Origin: CBFGTJ01 sp965651815
Lineage (GTDB): Bacteria; Actinomycetota; Acidimicrobiia; Acidimicrobiales; Microtrichaceae
Length of the DNA: 9,094 nucleotides
Direction: 5' to 3'
NCBI GenBank assembly: GCA_965651815.1
Contig: CBFGTJ010000130.1
Location: 1-9,094, forward strand
In this document: positions 6,501 through 9,094 of the stretch, in pieces
How the letters are laid out: each line of letters begins with the position of its first letter
How positions within the stretch are numbered: position 1 is the stretch's first letter
Notes under the pieces: generated by a model
What the model was told of the DNA's origin: nothing
Database searches by the model: none
What the model saw: only the letters and a program-made list of their open reading frames with translations
Made by a program: the position numbers and the translations under genes

Positions 6501-6785
6501 TCAGAGGGAGACCGCGGTCCCCGTCGCGGGCGTCGAGTCCGGTCCCCGCGGCGCGCGCCGGGCGCGCTGCAGCTCGTCGCCGACCCGGTCGCGCTCGGCG
6601 GCCAGCTCACGCTGCGCCGCCTCCTGCCGCGCGAGGAGCGCCTCGGCGCGCGCGAGCAGGCGCCCGGGCAGCGGGGGCAGCCCCTGGGGCGGCTCCCACG
6701 CGGCGCCCGTCGCCAGGGCCTCCTCGAGCTCGTCGAGCACCGTGTCCCAGTCGGGCACGGTCGGCGTCCCGTCGGGGTCGCTCAT
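6501..6785 (-). CDS. Small helical protein in the fliT position (FliT-like chaperone candidate)
   Basis: A 94-residue acidic/helical protein whose ATG (6785-6783) overlaps the fliS stop as ATGA; no Shine-Dalgarno is visible, so translation is probably coupled to fliS. I do not recognise it by sequence. It has a short helix (about 12-27, WDTVLDELEEALATG), a Pro-rich turn (32-40, PPQGLPPLP), a long amphipathic Ala/Glu/Arg/Leu helix (41-78, possible coiled coil) and a disordered tail rich in Pro and Thr. In many bacteria the gene after fliD-fliS is fliT, encoding a helical chaperone of the FliD cap of about 110-120 residues. Position and helical make-up fit that role, but the protein is short and shows no motif that proves it. 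It could equally be an actinomycete-specific flagellar accessory protein. It is the last gene before the intergenic gap. Confidence 0.7.
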   Translation of the reverse strand: MSDPDGTPTVPDWDTVLDELEEALATGAAWEPPQGLPPLPGRLLARAEALLARQEAAQRELAAERDRVGDELQRARRAPRGPDSTPATGTAVSL

Positions 6786-7225
6786 CCCGTGACGTCCAGC
6801 GGGACGCGGCGGACCTCGCCCGCCGGCGGTGCGGCAGCCGGCGCGGCGGCCGCCGAGGACTGCTGCTGCCACGCCTCGCGCCAGGTGTCGACCAGCGGGT
6901 CGACCACGGCACGGCAGTCGCGCACCGCGGCGGCGTCCTGGCCGACGTTCGCGGCGATCAGCCGCGAGGTGAGGAAGCGGTAGATGGACGACAGCCGTGC
7001 GGCGTCGCTCCACTGGCTCGCGTCGAGGGCGACGTCGAGCTCGGCGACGATCTCCTGGGCGTGCAGCAGCGCCTGGTGCGCTCGGTAGCGGTCGCCGGAG
7101 GTGATGGCGTCCTCGGCGTCCACGAGGTCCCGCTGGAGGCGCTCGTAGAGGAGCACCAGCGTGCGGGCGGGACTGAGGGTCTCGGTCGCGGTGCGGAACC
7201 GCTCGACGGGCGAGTGTGCTGACAT
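6782..7225 (-). CDS. fliS: FliS, flagellin-specific export chaperone
   Basis: A 147-residue protein, slightly longer than the usual 125-135. FliS binds the C-terminal helices of flagellin in the cytoplasm, keeps it from polymerising and brings it to the export gate. The helical core covers residues 5-120. The family's SP..L...LY pattern at the first helix is present as LSPARTLVLLYERLQRDLV (17-35), followed by DAEDAITSGDRYRAHQALLHA (36-56) and a helix with IYRFLTSRLIAAN (81-93). The tail (121-147) is an Ala/Pro-rich linker ending in RRVPLDVTG, beyond the usual end of the domain. It starts at ATG 7225, 7 bases after the fliD stop, with a strong GGGGAG only 2 bases upstream. It stands between the cap gene and the fliT-position gene, the normal fliDST arrangement. 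Confidence 0.95.
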   Translation of the reverse strand: MSAHSPVERFRTATETLSPARTLVLLYERLQRDLVDAEDAITSGDRYRAHQALLHAQEIVAELDVALDASQWSDAARLSSIYRFLTSRLIAANVGQDAAAVRDCRAVVDPLVDTWREAWQQQSSAAAAPAAAPPAGEVRRVPLDVTG

Positions 7226-7227
7226 TT

Positions 7228-7233
7228 CTCCCC
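7228..7233 (-). promoter_or_regulatory. Shine-Dalgarno of fliS
   Basis: GGGGAG on the minus strand, overlapping the last base of the fliD stop codon and only 2 bases from the fliS ATG at 7225. The match is strong but the spacing is short. The next in-frame start-type codon, Val7, would be 20 bases away and too far, so ATG 7225 is kept. Confidence 0.55.
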
Positions 7234-9056
7234 TAGCCGGTGAACATGCCGGCGATCTGGCCGCTGAGCCAGGAGCTCTGTTGCTGGAGGTTGCCGAGGG
7301 CGACCTCGAGGTTCGAGTAGTAGAGGCGCAGCCGCGCCTCGCGGGCGGCGAGCCGGACCTCGAACGCGTCGATCGACTTCCGCAGGTCCGTGATCCGCTG
7401 CTCGCTGGCCTTCTCGGTGCTGGTGAGGTAGCCGTCGACCAGGTCGAGCGCGGAGCGGAGCACGGACGTGACCCGCTGCGCGGCGCCCGGGGTGTAGGTG
7501 ATGCTGCCGATGGCGCCGGTGCCGCCGCCCTCGACGATCACCGACAGGCCGCCCAGGCCCGGCTCGGTCGCGGGCACCGTGAGGAAGTTGCCGACGCCGT
7601 TCGCCTCGACGCCGTTGATCGTCCCGGCGACGTCGACGCCCTGGTGCTCGGTGAAGGTCGTGCCGTCCCACGCGACCTCGAACTTCGCGCCGCTGCCGAG
7701 GTCGTTGGTGCGCAGGGTGAGCGCGCCGCCCTCGGTGCCGGCGGTCAGCCGGAGCCCGGCCGCGTCGATCGCCGCCTGGAGCGCCGCGGCCGCGTCCTCG
7801 GCACTCTCGGAACCGGTGAGCGCCACGTCGACCTCGGTGCTGCCGACGCGCACGACGATCGTGGTGGGTGCCCCCACCGGCCATGCGGGACCGGTCGCCT
7901 GTCCGGCCTCGGCCTCGCGGGTGATGACCACCTCGTAGGTCCCCTCCACCGCGCGGGGGCCCGCGGTGTTGAACCGCAGCGGCCCGGTCGTGGACGCGCC
8001 GCGCACGAACGTGTCGCGCACGGCGTCCGGGTCCTTGGTGTACGCCGCCTTGAAGGCGGCCTCGTCGAAGGTGAACCTGCCGTTGCGGTCGAGCTTCACG
8101 CCGGCGTTGCCGGGCACGTTCGGCCCGACGGCGTCGATGAGGGCCCGGGTGAGCTCCTGGGCGGCACGGCGGACGGTGGAGTCGCCGGCCAGCGAGGACG
8201 CCCGGCCGCTGCCGGCGTCGTACGCGGTGCGGGTCGAGATCTCCGACAGCGCGGCGTTGACCGCCTCGACCATCGCCTTGACCTGCTCCGCGAGCGCGTC
8301 GACGTCGTCGGCGACGGTCACCTCGACGGGCGTGTCCGAGACGGACACCGCGGTGACGGTGACCCCGGGCAGCAGGTCGGCGAACGAGTTCGAGCTCGAG
8401 GTGACGGTGTAGGCGCCGGCGCCCTCGCCGATGGTGAGCTGGGCGTCGCGGCCGACGGTCGTCTCGACGGTGCCGCCGAGCGCCGCGTCCAGGCCGGTGA
8501 CCGAGAACGCGGACGCGACGCCGGTCTCGGTCGAGGTGAGCTGGAGGTGGTAGCCGTCGCCGGTGTTGACCGCGGCGGCGCGCACGCGGATGCCGGCGCG
8601 GTTCACCGCGTCGACGACCTCGGAGAGGGTGCCGCCGCCGACGTCGACGACGACCGGGTCGCCGTCACCGAGGTCGAAGGTGAGCTGCCCGCCGGCGACG
8701 ACGGTGTCGAGCGAGGCAGCCGTGTTCACGCCGCGCACCGCGTGCGCGGCGGCGAGCTGGTCGACGGTGAACCTCAACGCCCCGGTGGCCGCGCCGGCGG
8801 CGGAGGTCACGCTGGCCACCTCGGGTGACGAGGAGGTGGCGGTGCGGCTCGTCCAGCTGGCGGGGTCGGCGACCTTCGCCGCCGCCGTGGAGACCGCGGA
8901 GAGCTTGGAACGGACGGAGGCGTAGGCGTCGAGGCGGGCCTGGACCGCCTGGCGCCGCGCGACGAGGGCGTCCTGCGGGAGCCGCTCGAGCTGCATCAGC
9001 TGCTGGATGATCGAGCTGGTGTCGAGGCCCGTCACCAACCCGTCGATCGTCACCAT
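7233..9056 (-). CDS. fliD: FliD, flagellar filament cap / hook-associated protein 2
   Basis: A 607-residue secreted protein that forms the cap at the filament tip and folds arriving flagellin. The N-terminal FliD domain is clear: DGLVTGLDTSSIIQQLMQLE (5-24) followed by a helix to about 62. A flagellin-hook IN-type motif lies near 144-185 (LSEVVDAVNRAG ... YHLQLTSTETG). The C-terminal FliD domain (about 250-605) includes VKAMVEAVNAALSEI (259-273), SSLAGDSTVRRAAQEL (287-302), GVKLDRNGRFTFDEAAF (319-335) and VDVAGTINGVEANGVG (474-489), ending in a coiled coil (540-595). Residues about 367-463 look like an inserted beta-rich domain, a surface-exposed variable part. No Cys is present. ATG 9056 has GGAGG (9065-9069) 8 bases upstream. 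fliD leads the fliD-fliS-small-gene module; its own promoter is not clearly in the window. Confidence 0.97.
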   Translation of the reverse strand: MVTIDGLVTGLDTSSIIQQLMQLERLPQDALVARRQAVQARLDAYASVRSKLSAVSTAAAKVADPASWTSRTATSSSPEVASVTSAAGAATGALRFTVDQLAAAHAVRGVNTAASLDTVVAGGQLTFDLGDGDPVVVDVGGGTLSEVVDAVNRAGIRVRAAAVNTGDGYHLQLTSTETGVASAFSVTGLDAALGGTVETTVGRDAQLTIGEGAGAYTVTSSSNSFADLLPGVTVTAVSVSDTPVEVTVADDVDALAEQVKAMVEAVNAALSEISTRTAYDAGSGRASSLAGDSTVRRAAQELTRALIDAVGPNVPGNAGVKLDRNGRFTFDEAAFKAAYTKDPDAVRDTFVRGASTTGPLRFNTAGPRAVEGTYEVVITREAEAGQATGPAWPVGAPTTIVVRVGSTEVDVALTGSESAEDAAAALQAAIDAAGLRLTAGTEGGALTLRTNDLGSGAKFEVAWDGTTFTEHQGVDVAGTINGVEANGVGNFLTVPATEPGLGGLSVIVEGGGTGAIGSITYTPGAAQRVTSVLRSALDLVDGYLTSTEKASEQRITDLRKSIDAFEVRLAAREARLRLYYSNLEVALGNLQQQSSWLSGQIAGMFTG

Positions 9057-9064
9057 GTGGGTCG

Positions 9065-9069
9065 CCTCC
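9065..9069 (-). promoter_or_regulatory. Shine-Dalgarno of fliD
   Basis: A perfect GGAGG on the minus strand, 8 bases before ATG 9056. It supports that ATG over the GTG codon that follows it directly. Confidence 0.75.
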
Positions 9070-9081
9070 GATCAATGCGTA

Positions 9082-9094
9082 CGGGACGGTCCCG
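9082..9094. repeat. 13-base perfect inverted repeat upstream of fliD, at the window edge
   Basis: CGGGAC and GTCCCG flank a single central base, about 26 bases before the fliD ATG. The one-base centre is too small for an RNA loop, so as it stands it looks more like a DNA-binding site than a terminator. It touches the window end, so it may instead be part of a longer hairpin, for example the terminator of an upstream gene. Function is unknown. Confidence 0.3.

Noticed and set aside
6958..7884. Minus-strand frame of 308 codons across the fliD/fliS junction
   Set aside because: It is out of frame with both genes, of biased composition, and explained by GC-driven lack of stops.
1..9094. A mobile element, CRISPR array, tRNA/rRNA or novel defence-type system
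   Set aside because: No repeats with spacers, transposase-like proteins, terminal repeats or RNA gene signatures were seen; the window is fully accounted for by a coherent flagellar cluster of uniform composition.

Overview
The window holds one continuous stretch of flagellar genes, all on the minus strand. Every base except short junctions, one 134-base gap and the right edge is coding. Base composition is very GC-rich, third positions are almost all G or C, and GTG starts are frequent. Together with the gene order fliD-fliS-(small gene)-flgB-flgC-fliE-fliF-fliG-fliH-fliI-fliJ, this suggests a motile actinomycete (Actinomycetota). That assignment is inference; no finer taxonomic level can be read from the sequence.

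Read in the direction of transcription (right to left), a late module comes first: fliD (filament cap), fliS (flagellin chaperone) and a 94-residue helical protein in the position where fliT usually sits. A 134-base gap follows, the only substantial non-coding stretch between genes. It carries a good candidate for a FliA/WhiG-family sigma-factor promoter (CTCA, 16 bases, GCCGAT) and a small hairpin directly before the flgB ribosome binding site. The basal-body and export module follows: flgB and flgC (proximal rod), fliE (MS-ring/rod junction), fliF (MS ring), fliG (rotor and switch), fliH and fliI (export ATPase and its regulator) and fliJ (ATPase stalk), which runs off the left edge of the window.

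Seven of the ten gene junctions are 4-base ATGA or GTGA stop/start overlaps. This implies translational coupling along the operon, probably helping to match the amounts of proteins that assemble together: FliE-FliF-FliG in the MS/C ring and FliH-FliI-FliJ in the export ATPase complex. All families are known. I found no mobile element, CRISPR array, RNA gene or new system. The points most worth a second look are the late-type promoter candidate in front of early genes, the unassigned 94-residue protein, the six-glycine GxxxG ladder in FliH, the extra domain in FliD, and the start of fliJ at the window edge. Long open frames on the plus strand are antisense shadows caused by GC bias.
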